From Oceanimonas smirnovii ATCC BAA-899 (GTDB lineage: Bacteria; Pseudomonadota; Gammaproteobacteria; Enterobacterales; Aeromonadaceae), in assembly GCF_000381965.1 (NCBI RefSeq), contig NZ_KB908458.1:169563-233562 (forward strand): DNA of 64,000 bases, read 5' to 3'. Positions 8,050-16,341 of this stretch are shown one piece after another. The position numbers and the translations under genes were made by a program. Position 1 is the stretch's first letter. Every line of letters begins with the position of its first letter. Under the pieces are notes generated by a model, which was given only the letters and a program-made list of their open reading frames with translations, had not been told where the DNA came from and searched no databases.

Positions 8050-8661
8050 CTAGAGCCGTTTTGCTTTATTATATGCATCTGCGCCCTTGGCGATCATGCG
8101 CAGCTGCAGAATCATGCGTTCCGCCAGCACGGCACGCTCATCTTCGTTCATATCCAGTGCATCGGCACCGGCACTGAACACCAAAGTGACCATGGCCTGG
8201 GCCTGAGCCTCAGCATAATCACGGCTGGTCTTCTGCTTTTCTTCGAGGTAGTCGGTCAGTTCAGCGGTAAAATGCTGAATCTCCCGCGCCACCGCCTGAC
8301 GAAAAGCTGCAGAAGTGCCCGATCGCTCCCGCAGTAACAGACGGAACACATCAGGACTGTTGTCGATAAATTCCATAAAGGTTTTTACCGAGATTTGTAT
8401 AACGCTGCCCCCGTCGGCAATACGCTGACGGGCTTGCCGCATCAGCTGACGCAGGGTCAATCCGCCTTCATCTACCAGGGTCAGCCCCAGCTCTTCCATG
8501 TCTTTAAAATGACGATAGAAAGAAGTGGGTGCAAGCCCGGCCTCCCGGGCAACTTCTCGTAAGCTGAGACCGGAAAAGCTTCGCTCGGCACTTAACTGTC
8601 GAAAGGCCGCTTCAACCAGAGACCGACGGGTTTTTTCTTTTTGCTGCGCGCGAACGCCCAC
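8050..8661 (-). CDS. fabR: TetR-family repressor of unsaturated fatty-acid synthesis, FabR
   Basis: Represses fabB/fabA-type genes in response to membrane fatty-acid composition. The 203-residue protein begins [14 protein letters not shown] and contains the helix-turn-helix [21 protein letters not shown], nearly identical to enterobacterial FabR, and the segment [15 protein letters not shown]. The start is GTG (8659-8661); no strong ribosome site is seen. The downstream partner is yijD. Confidence 0.92.
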   Translation of the reverse strand: MGVRAQQKEKTRRSLVEAAFRQLSAERSFSGLSLREVAREAGLAPTSFYRHFKDMEELGLTLVDEGGLTLRQLMRQARQRIADGGSVIQISVKTFMEFIDNSPDVFRLLLRERSGTSAAFRQAVAREIQHFTAELTDYLEEKQKTSRDYAEAQAQAMVTLVFSAGADALDMNEDERAVLAERMILQLRMIAKGADAYNKAKRL

Positions 8662-8867
8662 GACACACCAGACTCAAAACTTTAGTGGACCGATCATACC
8701 CTGTTTGTAGCAGAGCAGTCAGCCCCAGTGGCTGAATTTGTGACTATTCGCGCCAATGTCGATGGATGAGCACAGTGAGCGTAAACCCTCTTTCGCCGCC
8801 TCAATTTTAATCATTTCATGATGTTTGGCTTTCGATAGCGCCCTGATCACTATGTAACCCTAAGTGC

Positions 8868-8907
8868 CAGAGTTTTCTTTGACAAAAACTCTGCAAAACT
8901 CCATAGT
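8868..8907 (+). promoter_or_regulatory. promoter with overlapping inverted repeat before the NSS transporter
   Basis: TTGACA (8879-8884) and CATAGT (8902-8907) are spaced 17 bases apart. A perfect inverted repeat, CAGAGTTTT (8868-8876) with AAAACTCTG (8885-8893), straddles the -35 element, so a bound regulator would block polymerase. The regulator is unknown. The rest of the 310-base gap between fabR and the transporter shows nothing else clear. Confidence 0.6.
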
Positions 8908-8971
8908 TTTCGCAATTTTCTATTGAAGTGAAGTGTACGCTTTAGTTTACACCCATCAGGAGCAAGCAGAC

Positions 8972-10315
8972 GTGAGTGCAAGGGCGCAATTCAGCAGCAA
9001 GCTGGGATTTGTCATGGCCGCCGCCGGTTCGGCGATTGGCGTAGGAAACATCTGGGGCTTTCCCACTCAGGCCGCCAGTAATGGTGGCGGTGCTTTTTTG
9101 CTGGTATATCTGCTGATGATATTGCTGCTGGGATACCCCATGCTGGTGGCAGAAATTACCATAGGCCGCCACGGTCAGGCCGGTCCTTTTCATGCACTGC
9201 AAAAGCTCACCGGCAACCGCTCGGGCAGGGCCATTGCCGGCCTGGTGGGGCTGGCGGCAGTCGTTACGGTCAGCTTAATCTTTACCTTCTATGCCATTGT
9301 ATCCGGTTGGTTTATTGCCTATGCGCTGGATCCGCTGAGCAACATGCTGGGCATGAAAGGAGACTGGCTTACCGCTTTTTCTACCTCCCGTAACCTTGTG
9401 TTCACGCTTATGTTTGCTCTGCTCAGCCTGTATGTGGTGAGCAGAGGGCTGGAGCAGGGCATTGAAAAATGGTCGAGCCGGCTGATGCCGCTGCTGCTGC
9501 TGATGCTGATTGCACTGACTGCTTATATGCTCACTCAGGACGGTGCAGGTGAAGGTCTGCACGCCTATCTGGTTCCGGACTTTTCCCGGGTGCTGAACCG
9601 GGATGTGCTGATCGGTGCACTGGGCCAGAGCTTTTTCTCATTGTCGCTGGGGGCAGCCGTCATGATGCTGTACGGCTCCTACCTCAGCCGTCAGTCCAGC
9701 ATTCCGGCGCTGGCCGCTCAGGTGACTCTGCTTGATACCAGCGTGGCGTTTTTGGCTGGCCTGCTGATTTTGCCGGCCATGTATGTGGCCCAGCATAATG
9801 GCGTGGCGATTTTTGCCGACGATGGCAGCCTGCTCAGCTCCGATACCCTGGTGTTCTCTGTGCTGCCGGCATTGTTTGAAACCATGGGTCAGGCCCAGCA
9901 TCTGATTGCCTTTGCTTTCTTTTTGCTGATGATAGTGGCGGCACTGACCTCCTCCATTTCCATGCTGGAAGCGCCGGTGTCCCTGACCATAGAAAGCACC
10001 GGCATGTCCCGCATCAAGGCCACCTGGCTGATGACCGCACTCTGTACTCTGATCAGCATTATTATTGTGTTTAACTTCGGCAGCCTGTTTGGCCTGGTGA
10101 TCACCGCTACCACCCAATATGCTCAGCCTCTGGTCAGCCTGTGCATCACCCTTTATGCCGGCTGGGTATGGCAGCGCAACAAGGTGCTGGCAGAGCTCAA
10201 AGCCGGCTGCCCTGATGTAGAGCAAGGTCTGTTCTGGAAAATCTGGCCCTGGTATGTACGCTTTGTGTGCCCGGTGCTGGTACTGGTGGTGATTATTCAG
10301 TCCATCGGTGGCTGA
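8972..10315 (+). CDS. sodium-dependent transporter, neurotransmitter:sodium symporter (SNF/NSS) family
   Basis: Na+-coupled uptake of an amino acid or amine across the inner membrane; substrate not predictable. The start is taken as GTG 8972, nine bases after CAGGAG, giving MSARAQFSSKLGFVMAAAGSAIGVGNIWGFP; the GSAIGVGNIWGFP segment is the unwound helix 1 that binds sodium and substrate in LeuT relatives. About eleven to twelve hydrophobic segments follow across 447 residues. A longer in-frame reading from GTG 8933 has no ribosome site. It is alone in its transcription unit. Confidence 0.9.
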   Translation: MSARAQFSSKLGFVMAAAGSAIGVGNIWGFPTQAASNGGGAFLLVYLLMILLLGYPMLVAEITIGRHGQAGPFHALQKLTGNRSGRAIAGLVGLAAVVTVSLIFTFYAIVSGWFIAYALDPLSNMLGMKGDWLTAFSTSRNLVFTLMFALLSLYVVSRGLEQGIEKWSSRLMPLLLLMLIALTAYMLTQDGAGEGLHAYLVPDFSRVLNRDVLIGALGQSFFSLSLGAAVMMLYGSYLSRQSSIPALAAQVTLLDTSVAFLAGLLILPAMYVAQHNGVAIFADDGSLLSSDTLVFSVLPALFETMGQAQHLIAFAFFLLMIVAALTSSISMLEAPVSLTIESTGMSRIKATWLMTALCTLISIIIVFNFGSLFGLVITATTQYAQPLVSLCITLYAGWVWQRNKVLAELKAGCPDVEQGLFWKIWPWYVRFVCPVLVLVVIIQSIGG

Positions 10316-10337
10316 TCCTTTCACCACTGTTCAAACA

Positions 10338-10366
10338 CAAAGGGCCGCAATGCGGCCCTTCTTTAT
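10338..10366. terminator. bidirectional terminator after the NSS transporter
   Basis: Ten-pair stem AAGGGCCGCA/TGCGGCCCTT followed by CTTTATT on the plus strand. It lies between convergent genes. Confidence 0.8.
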
Positions 10367-10374
10367 TAACCCGG

Positions 10375-12555
10375 TTAACGGGTTTCCCGATCTTGTGGGG
10401 CACTCGGGCCGGCGGCCAGGCGAGTGCTCTGCTCTTCATCGGCCAGGGCCAGCAAAAAAGCGTATTCCCGGGCCAGTTCATGATAAGCCTCAAACCGGCC
10501 TGACTTGCCGCCGTGGCCGCTGTCCATATCACAATGCAGCAGCAGCAGGTTATCGTCGGTTTTCATCTCACGCAGCTTGGCCACCCACTTGGCTGGCTCC
10601 CAGTATTGCACCTGAGAGTCGTGTAAACCGGTTGTCACCAGCATGTGCGGGTACGCCTGGGGTTTTACCTGATCATAAGGGCTGTAAGACTTCATATAGT
10701 GATAGGCATCAGCCTGGTTGGGGTTACCCCATTCACCGTATTCGCCGGTGGTCAGCGGAATAGACTCATCCAGCATGGTGGTTACCACATCCACAAAGGG
10801 CACCACGGCAACCACGCCCCTATACAGCTCAGGGGCCATATTTACCACCGCTCCCACCAGCAGACCGCCGGCACTGCCGCCAGAGGCAAATACTCTGTGC
10901 TCATCACCGTAACCTTGCTGCACCAGAGCGCGGGTCACATCAATAAAATCATTAAAGGTGTTCTGCTTGCTCATCAGCCGGCCCTGGTCATACCAGTCCC
11001 GGCCCAGCTCCTCTCCCCCACGCACATGGGCAATGGCATACACAAAACCCCGGTCCAGCAGGCTTAAACGAGCGCTGCTGAAGTCCGGATCCATACTGGC
11101 ACCGTAAGAGCCGTAGGCATATACCAGCAGCGGATTACTGCCATCGCGCTTAAACGAATCAGCCCGATATACCAGCGAGACCGGCACTTTGGTGCCGTCC
11201 CGGGCGTTCACCCACAACCGCTCACTGCGGTAGTCGGCAGCATTGAACTGCTCGCCCACATATTGCTGTTTCAGCTCCCGCCGCTCACCGGTATCCATGT
11301 TTACTTCATACACGGTAGATGGCCGGGTCATGGAAGCATAGCCATAACGCAGCCAGGGCGTATCGGCTTCCGGATTGGTGCCCAGCCAGCTGACATAGGC
11401 AGGATCATCAAAGGCGATTTGGTGTTCGGTATTATTATGTCTGTTCACCTGACGCAGGTGCAGCAGGCCTTCACTGCGCTCTTCCAGCACCAGCCAGTCG
11501 CGAAACAGAGCAAAACCTTCCAGCAGCACATCGGCACGGGCAGGAATCAACGGCTGCCACTCATTCGGCTCGCTGACCCTGTCGGTCACATACAAGCCAA
11601 AGTTGGCACCGTCTTTGTTGGAGCGTACATAGAAGCGGCCATCATAATGGTCCAGATCATATTCATGACCATGCTGCCGGGGCCAGAATAACTGAGGCGC
11701 GGCAGCGGGATTGTCGGAGGGAATAATACGCAGCTCGCTGGCATCGGTGTTCCAGCCGCCAATCACAATATAATCTCCCGAACGGCTCTTGTAGAGGCTG
11801 GTATAAAAGCCGCTGTCGGGCTCTTCATACACCAGCACATCCTGGCTCTGTTCGGTGCCAAGGCGGTGGCGGTATACCTGAAACGGCAGCAGGGTACCTT
11901 CATCCTGTTTCACATAAAACAGAGTTTTGCCGTCGTTGGCCCACACCAGATTGCCCGAGGTATTTTCCAGCACTTCGTCATAAAGCTCACCGGTTTGCAG
12001 CGATTTGAAACGGATCTGATACTGGCGGCGGGAAATAAAATCTTCCGAAAAGGCCAGGGTCTGCTGATCCGGGCTGACCGCCATCTGGCCCTGATCATAA
12101 TACGCTTTACCGTCTGCCCGCTGGTTGCCGTCCAGCAACACTTCAATCTGCTCGGGCCGGCCATCAGGATAACGCTCGGTAATGCCATATTCCTGCCCTT
12201 GCTGATAGCGGGTACGATACCACCAGCCCTGCTTGAAATAAGGGACAGTGTTATCATCCTGCCGTACCCGCGCCACCATTTCCTGAAACAGGCTTTGCTG
12301 AAGATCATTAAGCGGAGTGAGCACACGCTCACTATAGCGATTTTCCTGCTCAAGATACTGAATCACTTCAGGATCTTCACGCTGGTCATCGCGCAGCCAA
12401 TGATAATTGTCTACACGAATATCATCATGATGACTGAGCACATGGGGAATTTTTCTGGCGACAGGCGGTTGCAGCTGCACGTCGGCTCCTTTGGCATAGG
12501 ATAGGGTACACAGCACCCATGCTAACATCAGGCAAAGCCCTGCCCTATTCCCCAT
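10375..12555 (-). CDS. ptrB: oligopeptidase B-type serine peptidase (S9A), exported
   Basis: Prolyl-oligopeptidase family enzyme that cleaves short peptides after basic residues. The 726-residue protein has an N-terminal beta-propeller and a C-terminal alpha/beta-hydrolase domain with Ser561 in GGSAGG, Asp646 in GLHDSQV and His681 in SGHGGKSGR. The E. coli enzyme is cytoplasmic, but this one starts with a hydrophobic signal-like stretch (LCLMLAWVLCTLSYAKGA), suggesting a periplasmic location. It forms a single-gene unit. Confidence 0.9.
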   Translation of the reverse strand: MGNRAGLCLMLAWVLCTLSYAKGADVQLQPPVARKIPHVLSHHDDIRVDNYHWLRDDQREDPEVIQYLEQENRYSERVLTPLNDLQQSLFQEMVARVRQDDNTVPYFKQGWWYRTRYQQGQEYGITERYPDGRPEQIEVLLDGNQRADGKAYYDQGQMAVSPDQQTLAFSEDFISRRQYQIRFKSLQTGELYDEVLENTSGNLVWANDGKTLFYVKQDEGTLLPFQVYRHRLGTEQSQDVLVYEEPDSGFYTSLYKSRSGDYIVIGGWNTDASELRIIPSDNPAAAPQLFWPRQHGHEYDLDHYDGRFYVRSNKDGANFGLYVTDRVSEPNEWQPLIPARADVLLEGFALFRDWLVLEERSEGLLHLRQVNRHNNTEHQIAFDDPAYVSWLGTNPEADTPWLRYGYASMTRPSTVYEVNMDTGERRELKQQYVGEQFNAADYRSERLWVNARDGTKVPVSLVYRADSFKRDGSNPLLVYAYGSYGASMDPDFSSARLSLLDRGFVYAIAHVRGGEELGRDWYDQGRLMSKQNTFNDFIDVTRALVQQGYGDEHRVFASGGSAGGLLVGAVVNMAPELYRGVVAVVPFVDVVTTMLDESIPLTTGEYGEWGNPNQADAYHYMKSYSPYDQVKPQAYPHMLVTTGLHDSQVQYWEPAKWVAKLREMKTDDNLLLLHCDMDSGHGGKSGRFEAYHELAREYAFLLALADEEQSTRLAAGPSAPQDRETR

Positions 12556-12702
12556 GCATCACCTCCGGCACACCTGCTCAAAAAACCATCAAATATTACT
12601 CACGAAGTGCCACAGCAGCCAGCAAAACCGGTGAAAAATGCCAAATAAAACGAAAAATAAAGTCAAATGAGGCCGCAACCGCAGCCTCCAAGGGAGAAGT
12701 GA

Positions 12703-13017
12703 TTACTTACGTTGCCAGCGACCGTCAGCCAGCTGCACATACTGGCCCGGAGGGGTGCGATCAATATTCAGCTGACCGGCACGGCTTTGCACTATCGTCA
12801 GACTGGTGCCGGTTTTTTGAGCAATATCCCGGTAGCTGTCGAGCCGCTTGCGGTTAATGTCATTCACAATGGCGCTCACCTGAGCACCACCTTGCACCGC
12901 ACCCACCAGACCATTTACCTGTTCACCAATCAGCCCCTGCTGTTTAGCCTGCTGCAGATCCAGTGCCCAGGCCGACAGGCTGAGAGTTGCTGCCAGAATC
13001 ATAGCCAACCATCTCAT
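12703..13017 (-). CDS. ydbL: periplasmic protein YdbL (DUF1318)
   Basis: The ATG at 13015-13017 gives a 104-residue protein with a signal peptide (MRWLAMILAATLSLSAWA) and a mature DUF1318 domain (DLQQAKQQGLIGEQVNGLVG ... PPGQYVQL). In E. coli YdbL is a periplasmic helper of the YdbH-YnbE intermembrane bridge. Here it is the last gene of ydbH-ynbE-ydbL, ten bases after ynbE, so the same role is likely. An upstream in-frame ATG at 13053 overlaps ynbE and is less likely. Confidence 0.9.
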   Translation of the reverse strand: MRWLAMILAATLSLSAWALDLQQAKQQGLIGEQVNGLVGAVQGGAQVSAIVNDINRKRLDSYRDIAQKTGTSLTIVQSRAGQLNIDRTPPGQYVQLADGRWQRK

Positions 13018-13027
13018 ATCAGTCTCC

Positions 13028-13210
13028 TCAGAACAGTTCCTGCTCTTGTTCAAACAGTTTTTCCAGCTCCCGATCTACCCGCACCCGAATCTCGTGATCT
13101 ACCTTCACATTTAAATTCACGGTAATGGGCTTGTCGGGAACCATGACTTCCACCCTGGGTGTGCAGGCACCCAGCAGCAACACTGCCAGCACCATAGCGG
13201 TTTGTTTCAT
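13028..13210 (-). CDS. ynbE: small outer-membrane lipoprotein YnbE
   Basis: Sixty residues with a lipoprotein signal ending LLLGAC, so the mature chain starts at Cys16. The rest (VEVMVPDKPITVNLNVKVDHEI) can form beta strands. In E. coli YnbE docks onto the end of the YdbH groove at the outer membrane. Its ATG overlaps the ydbH stop (ATGA at 13207-13210), implying coupled translation. Confidence 0.9.
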   Translation of the reverse strand: MKQTAMVLAVLLLGACTPRVEVMVPDKPITVNLNVKVDHEIRVRVDRELEKLFEQEQELF

Positions 13211-14979
13211 TGTTCCTTACCCCCTTGCCACTGCGCCGGCAGCCGCTCACTGAGATCTTCGGCAAAGCGCAGGCTCTGCAGCAACTGTAACAGGTTTTCC
13301 TGATGGCGGTAATTGAAGTTAACCGGGTGCATTCGCTCGCCTACCGGAGCCCGGCCCTGCAACCGCGTCATGATCACCGCCTCACCGTCAACAGCCATGG
13401 TCATGTCGGCGCTAAGACGCTGGTAACGTAAATCTTCCAGCATGCCCAGGGTAAGCGCTAACGACATATTGTCTGCGGCAGAATCACGCAGCGCCTCACC
13501 GGCCTGATAAGACACCCAGCCGTTATGGCTCCAGAGACGACCGTTATGAACACTGACAGCACCATCAAATACAAAGGGCAGCCGGCCATGCAAACGGCCG
13601 TCACCGGTCAGTCCCGACACTGTGGTCAAATTCAGCAGGCTGGCCAGCGATACATCCTGAATATGCAGCTCGCCCTGTAAGTGAGCACTTAATGGCATTG
13701 GCGACAGTGCCAGCCGGCCTTCCAGCACATTGGCGGTAAGCCCTGACAGCCAGGGCCTGTTATTACGCCAGCTTAACGCAGCGTGAATATTAGTGACGGG
13801 CACACCGGTACTCAACGCCTCTATGGTCAGACCGCTGCCGGCATTCAGCCTCAGCCGTCCCTGCTGCCAGCGACCAGCGAGCTGGCCGCTCACGCCAGTG
13901 GCGCTCAGCTCTCCCCGGCTCAGCCGGCCATCTTCAAGCCGCGCCAGTAATATCAGCGGCTGAGCAGCACTCAGTACATTGGCTGATTGCAGCGCCAATA
14001 CCAGTTGCCCTTGCTCCACGTCTACATCGGGCAGCGCCAGCCAGCGGTTCAGCCAGGCCAGGCCAGCGGCCAGCGACAACCTCTGTTCAGGCAGCTCAAG
14101 GGCCAGCCCCTGCTGCCAGCGCCAGTTAGCCTTTACTTGCAACTGCGGTGACAATATCAGTTCCGCGCTGCCGTGTTCATAACTGTTAAGCTGCAAAGCC
14201 AGCTGTGCCCGGGGCAGTGCCTGCTGTTGCCAGCGGCCGCCCTGCCAGCTCAGCTCCCACCGGCCAATACCGCCCAGGGGCAAAGCGGCCGCAGGCTGCA
14301 GCATCAGCTCGTCGAGCTGCAAGTGCTGCCAGTTGAGCCGGTTTATATGCAACCGTGAGCCGGGATCCCAAAACCAGCCATCCTCACCGGTATGCAGCTG
14401 TGCGTCCAGTTGCAGCCGGCCGCTCAGCGGGGCAGGCAACCCCGTCTCTGCATTCAACCGCAGCCCTTGCCCGGGCTGCCAGCTGCCCTGCATACTCACC
14501 GGCTGTTTCAGTGCCGGCAGTAGCAGGCTGCCGGGCAGGATACCGCGCCAGCGCCAGCCGCCCTGATCCGGCGTCAACACGATAGCAAGCGGGCTGCCTT
14601 CAGCCTGCCAGTCAATCATGATGTCGCCATTATGATGGCGCAACCTGGCCGGACCATTAAGGGTCCGGCCAGGTAAATGCAGCGTTAACTGATCAATGGC
14701 AAAATCGACCGGCGGCAGGGTCAGCAGCACAGAAAGGGCATCTCCTTCACCTTGTGCGCCGGTATTACCACTACGGGAACACCCCAGATCCAGACCCAGA
14801 TATGCCAGCGTGCCGGTGACTTTACCATTGTGCCAGTGCAGCCTGAGTGAGTGAGCCTGTTCTTTAGGGCAGGCTGGTACTACTGCTCGTTCCATCTGCG
14901 CCGTCAGTTCAATGCCGGCGGGCAAAGCCGCCGCCGCAGGTAAACTCAGCAATAAAACCGGCAACAGCCATTTCATCAT
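13207..14979 (-). CDS. ydbH: YdbH-like AsmA-type intermembrane lipid transport protein, short form
   Basis: Anchored in the inner membrane and thought to form a periplasm-spanning groove for phospholipids, partly redundant with TamB and YhdP in E. coli. The 590-residue protein has one N-terminal membrane segment (LLPVLLLSLPAAAALPAG, which could also act as a signal peptide) and long stretches of amphipathic beta strands with the C-terminal DUF2/YdbH segment. Enterobacterial YdbH is about 880 residues, so this one is much shorter. Identification rests largely on the ynbE and ydbL neighbours. Confidence 0.83.
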   Translation of the reverse strand: MMKWLLPVLLLSLPAAAALPAGIELTAQMERAVVPACPKEQAHSLRLHWHNGKVTGTLAYLGLDLGCSRSGNTGAQGEGDALSVLLTLPPVDFAIDQLTLHLPGRTLNGPARLRHHNGDIMIDWQAEGSPLAIVLTPDQGGWRWRGILPGSLLLPALKQPVSMQGSWQPGQGLRLNAETGLPAPLSGRLQLDAQLHTGEDGWFWDPGSRLHINRLNWQHLQLDELMLQPAAALPLGGIGRWELSWQGGRWQQQALPRAQLALQLNSYEHGSAELILSPQLQVKANWRWQQGLALELPEQRLSLAAGLAWLNRWLALPDVDVEQGQLVLALQSANVLSAAQPLILLARLEDGRLSRGELSATGVSGQLAGRWQQGRLRLNAGSGLTIEALSTGVPVTNIHAALSWRNNRPWLSGLTANVLEGRLALSPMPLSAHLQGELHIQDVSLASLLNLTTVSGLTGDGRLHGRLPFVFDGAVSVHNGRLWSHNGWVSYQAGEALRDSAADNMSLALTLGMLEDLRYQRLSADMTMAVDGEAVIMTRLQGRAPVGERMHPVNFNYRHQENLLQLLQSLRFAEDLSERLPAQWQGGKEQ

Positions 14980-15044
14980 GCCAAACTCCTTGCACTACTC
15001 CGCTCAGCTCTTAAGCTAAATCCAGTAACAGGGGGAAACCGTAA

Positions 15045-15401
15045 ATGGATAAATTGGTGCTTTGGGGCATTGTCGTGATTGCTTTTTTGGTGCTCGGAAG
15101 GCGGCTTTATCAGCGCTTTTATGATCATACTCAGCCTGAGCACAGCATCAGGGTTACGGTCAGTGGCAAGCATATAAAGCAGTTTATGGGGCGCACCTCC
15201 AAGGAGGAAACTGAACTGCCGGCTCAGCGACAACAGTTCTATGTCAGCTTCCGGGCGCGCCCGGGAGACCAGGAACAGGAATTTCAAGTAAGCGAGCATC
15301 TCTATGAGCAGCTGCTGCTGAACAGCACCGGCACCCTGGTGTTCCGGGGCCGGCGCTTTATTGCCTTTGAGCCCGACGACACTAGCCAGGATAGCGACTG
15401 A
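15045..15401 (+). CDS. membrane-anchored DUF2500 protein (YhhM-like)
   Basis: Function unknown. A 118-residue protein with one N-terminal membrane helix (LVLWGIVVIAFLVLG) and a beta-rich domain whose end, GTLVFRGRRFIAFEP, resembles the GTLSYKGTRFVSF end of E. coli YhhM. In E. coli yhhM follows yhhL, but here the two are about 9 kb apart. The 3' end overlaps the convergent DUF411 gene by 20 bases. Confidence 0.75.
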   Translation: MDKLVLWGIVVIAFLVLGRRLYQRFYDHTQPEHSIRVTVSGKHIKQFMGRTSKEETELPAQRQQFYVSFRARPGDQEQEFQVSEHLYEQLLLNSTGTLVFRGRRFIAFEPDDTSQDSD

Positions 15402-15822
15402 ATACCGCTGTGTTGCCCTGTGCGTCAAAACTCAGTACTTCATAGGGGGTGCCGGGAATATCCATGCCCGGTGCACTCTGGGGCATGCCCGGAATGGTCA
15501 GGCCGCGATGCTCTGGCTGGTTCTGCAGCAGCTGCTTTACATCATGTGCCGGCACATGCCCTTCAATCACATAGCCACCAACCTGAGCGGTGTGGCAGGA
15601 CGCCAAAGACGGTTTGACACCGGCCCGCACCTTCACCGATTCCATATAATTGGTGTCTACGCTGGTCACGTCAAAGCCGGACTCGCGCATGTGCTCTACC
15701 CAGTCTTCACAGCAGCCACAGGTAGGTGACTTGTATACGGTAACCGAAGGAAGTGCTGCAGGTGCTGCCAGCGCAGGCCCGGCCAGCAGCAGTGCCAGAC
15801 TCATCAAGCTTTTTTTCATCAT
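15382..15822 (-). CDS. periplasmic DUF411 protein, possible metal-binding
   Basis: DUF411 proteins are often found with copper-resistance genes; function unproven. After a signal peptide (MKKSLMSLALLLAGPALA) comes a thioredoxin-like N-terminus VYKSPTCGCCEDW with a CGCC cluster, then SCHTAQVGGYVIEGHVPA. Two adjacent ATG codons exist (15822 and 15819); AGGA is seven bases before the second. No copper genes are adjacent. Confidence 0.82.
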   Translation of the reverse strand: MMKKSLMSLALLLAGPALAAPAALPSVTVYKSPTCGCCEDWVEHMRESGFDVTSVDTNYMESVKVRAGVKPSLASCHTAQVGGYVIEGHVPAHDVKQLLQNQPEHRGLTIPGMPQSAPGMDIPGTPYEVLSFDAQGNTAVFSRYPG

Positions 15823-15951
15823 GCTTTCCTGTGTTGAATGACCCGCCACCAGACTAGCAAAGCTCGGTCTTCGGGTCGCCTGTTGTCGGTATTCAGACCG
15901 GCGTCAAACGGTTATGCTTACCACTTTATAAAGTATAACTCCGGAGCCAAT

Positions 15952-16341
15952 ATGTCTTATCTTGCCCTTAAGCATGCACACATGATGTTTGCCATTATCA
16001 GCATAGTGCTGTTTATGCTGAGAGCCTGGCTGGCGGTCCCCTCTCCCGCCCGCATCAACAACAAGCTGCTGAAGATTTTGCCTCATATCAACGACACCCT
16101 GCTGCTGATATTTGGCATCTGGCTGGCGGTCAGCCTTAAGTTCAACCCCCTTGAGAACAGCCCCTGGCTGGCAGCCAAAATTATTGGCCTGGTGCTCTAC
16201 ATCATAGTGGGCACCATTGCCATCAAACGCGGCAAAACCCGCGGCCAGCGCCTGATGGCTGCGCTCGCTTCCATTGCTATTTTTGCCTACATCTATGGTG
16301 CGGCAGTCACCAAATCACCACTGTCCTGGCTGGTGCTGTAA
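15952..16341 (+). CDS. SirB-family inner-membrane protein
   Basis: SirB family proteins are four-helix membrane proteins of unknown biochemical role, first noted for effects on Salmonella invasion genes. The ATG at 15952 has GGAG upstream and gives 129 residues (MSYLALKHAHMMFAIISIVLFMLRAW) with four hydrophobic segments. The C-terminal 49 bases overlap the convergent peptidase gene. The longer reading from 15838 lacks a ribosome site. Confidence 0.85.
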   Translation: MSYLALKHAHMMFAIISIVLFMLRAWLAVPSPARINNKLLKILPHINDTLLLIFGIWLAVSLKFNPLENSPWLAAKIIGLVLYIIVGTIAIKRGKTRGQRLMAALASIAIFAYIYGAAVTKSPLSWLVL

